NCBI GenBank assembly: GCA_036555065.1
Contig: DATBLZ010000062.1
Coordinates: forward strand, 1 to 13,596
DNA: 13,596 nt
DNA from: DATBLZ01 sp036555065
Lineage (GTDB): Bacteria > Pseudomonadota > Gammaproteobacteria > Steroidobacterales > Rariloculaceae
Direction: 5' to 3'
The notes beneath the pieces are model-generated. The model did no database searches, had not been told where the DNA came from, and saw only the letters and a program-made list of their open reading frames with translations. Shown here in pieces: positions 12,994 to 13,596 of this stretch. Each line of letters starts with the position of its first letter. Within the stretch, counting starts at the first letter, position 1. The position numbers and the translations under genes are program-made.

Positions 12994-13596
12994 AACGCGG
13001 AACGACAATCACCGTCACCGTGCTCGTGGCCGGCGCGGCTGTGGCAATTCACGCACAGGTGTCATCGCCCGAGCGCATCGCGGCATTCGCGAAGCTCCCC
13101 GACTGGTCGGGGCTCTGGGAGCCCAATGTATTCGTCGACGAGGGAATCGGCCAGGCACTGAGCGCCGGCGGTATCAGCGCCGGAGCCGTGATCATGGGTG
13201 CGAGAATTCCGTTCACAGCCGAATGGCAAGCGAAGTTCGATGCCGCAAAGAAGGCCAACGACGACGCGATTGCAGCCGACCCCGACCATCCGCCTGCGCC
13301 GGTTCACAATAACTGCGGATCGCCGCCATTCATCATGAATATGATGTCGCCCGCGGTCTACCAGTGGCGCATCACGCCGGAGGAGACGACGCTCGTCGAT
13401 ACGATCAACGGCATCCGACACATCTACACCGACGGCGGCTCGCATCCGCCCGCGGACGAGCTCTGGCCGACGGGTGACGGCGATTCGGTCGGGCGCTGGG
13501 AAGGCGACACGCTCGTCGTCGACACGGTCGCGATCAAGCCCGATATCTTGCTGTCGGGGTTCATCCGCATTCGGATGAGCGACGAGATGCGCTTCG
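12990..13596 (+). CDS. Exported partner-of-DUF6152 protein, cut by window end
   Basis: The frame from ATG 12990 is open to the window edge (202 complete codons). It starts with a signal peptide (MKRGTTITVTVLVAGAAVAI, cleavage near HA-QVSS). The mature protein has the family opening LPDWSGLWEPN (36-46), a conserved Cys in NNCGSPP (107-113), and GDSVGRWEGDTLVVDT (164-179), the motif also found in the fusion protein at 3318 as GDSIGWWEGETLVIDS. Its end should resemble the tail at 1-126. I know of no established activity for this family, which is widespread in environmental proteobacteria and acidobacteria. The start overlaps the upstream DUF6152 stop as ATGA, so both are made from one message. 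Confidence 0.88.
   Translation, partial: MKRGTTITVTVLVAGAAVAIHAQVSSPERIAAFAKLPDWSGLWEPNVFVDEGIGQALSAGGISAGAVIMGARIPFTAEWQAKFDAAKKANDDAIAADPDHPPAPVHNNCGSPPFIMNMMSPAVYQWRITPEETTLVDTINGIRHIYTDGGSHPPADELWPTGDGDSVGRWEGDTLVVDTVAIKPDILLSGFIRIRMSDEMRF

Overview
The window is a high-GC (roughly two-thirds G+C by eye) bacterial chromosomal segment densely packed with genes. The family content is three DUF6152-type exported proteins, their WEG-D-TLVVD partner proteins, a DUF1254/DUF1214 protein, a Tat-exported alpha/beta hydrolase, a GMC oxidoreductase and an MFS carrier. Together with TTG starts and clean Shine-Dalgarno sites, this suggests an environmental proteobacterium, perhaps a metabolically versatile gammaproteobacterium of the Steroidobacter type. 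This taxonomic guess is from memory of where these families expand and cannot be proven here. No tRNA, rRNA, CRISPR array, insertion sequence or integrase was seen.

Layout, left to right. (1) 1-126: the C-terminal end of an exported partner-family protein. (2) 216-1232 (-): secreted protein with two tandem NTF2-like repeats, divergent from an MFS transporter (1303-2589, +). (3) 2620-3084 (-): small secreted NTF2-like protein, divergent from 3318-4313 (+), an exported fusion of a DUF6152 domain with a partner domain. The shared upstream region holds an operator-like inverted repeat. (4) 6773 to 4322 (-): a likely three-gene operon of metallo-beta-lactamase-fold hydrolase, DUF6152 protein and a tandem NTF2-like lipoprotein that is a paralogue of the first gene in (2). 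(5) 6997-9524 (+): small coiled-coil/membrane protein, a decayed C-terminal stump of a DUF1214 protein, an intact DUF1254/DUF1214 protein, a 46-residue exported peptide and a Tat-exported alpha/beta hydrolase with a cysteine nucleophile. (6) 9557-9871 (-): PspB-like small membrane protein. (7) 12463 to 10087 (-): class I methyltransferase, a 37-codon leader-like ORF with an excellent ribosome binding site, and a GMC-type FAD oxidoreductase. (8) 12577 to the right edge (+): a DUF6152 protein overlapping by ATGA a partner-family protein that is cut by the window end.

The unifying theme is export: about ten of the sixteen or so products carry a Sec, lipoprotein or Tat signal. The DUF6152 and partner families recur as adjacent genes and as one fused protein, which argues that they work together in the periplasm. 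Every DUF6152 copy is predicted to be cleaved directly before His-His-Ser, leaving an N-terminal histidine that could bind metal. The cytoplasmic enzymes (metallo-hydrolase, GMC oxidoreductase, methyltransferase) and the MFS carrier of the organic-anion type suggest a catabolic or detoxification region for organic compounds, but no substrate can be read from the sequence.
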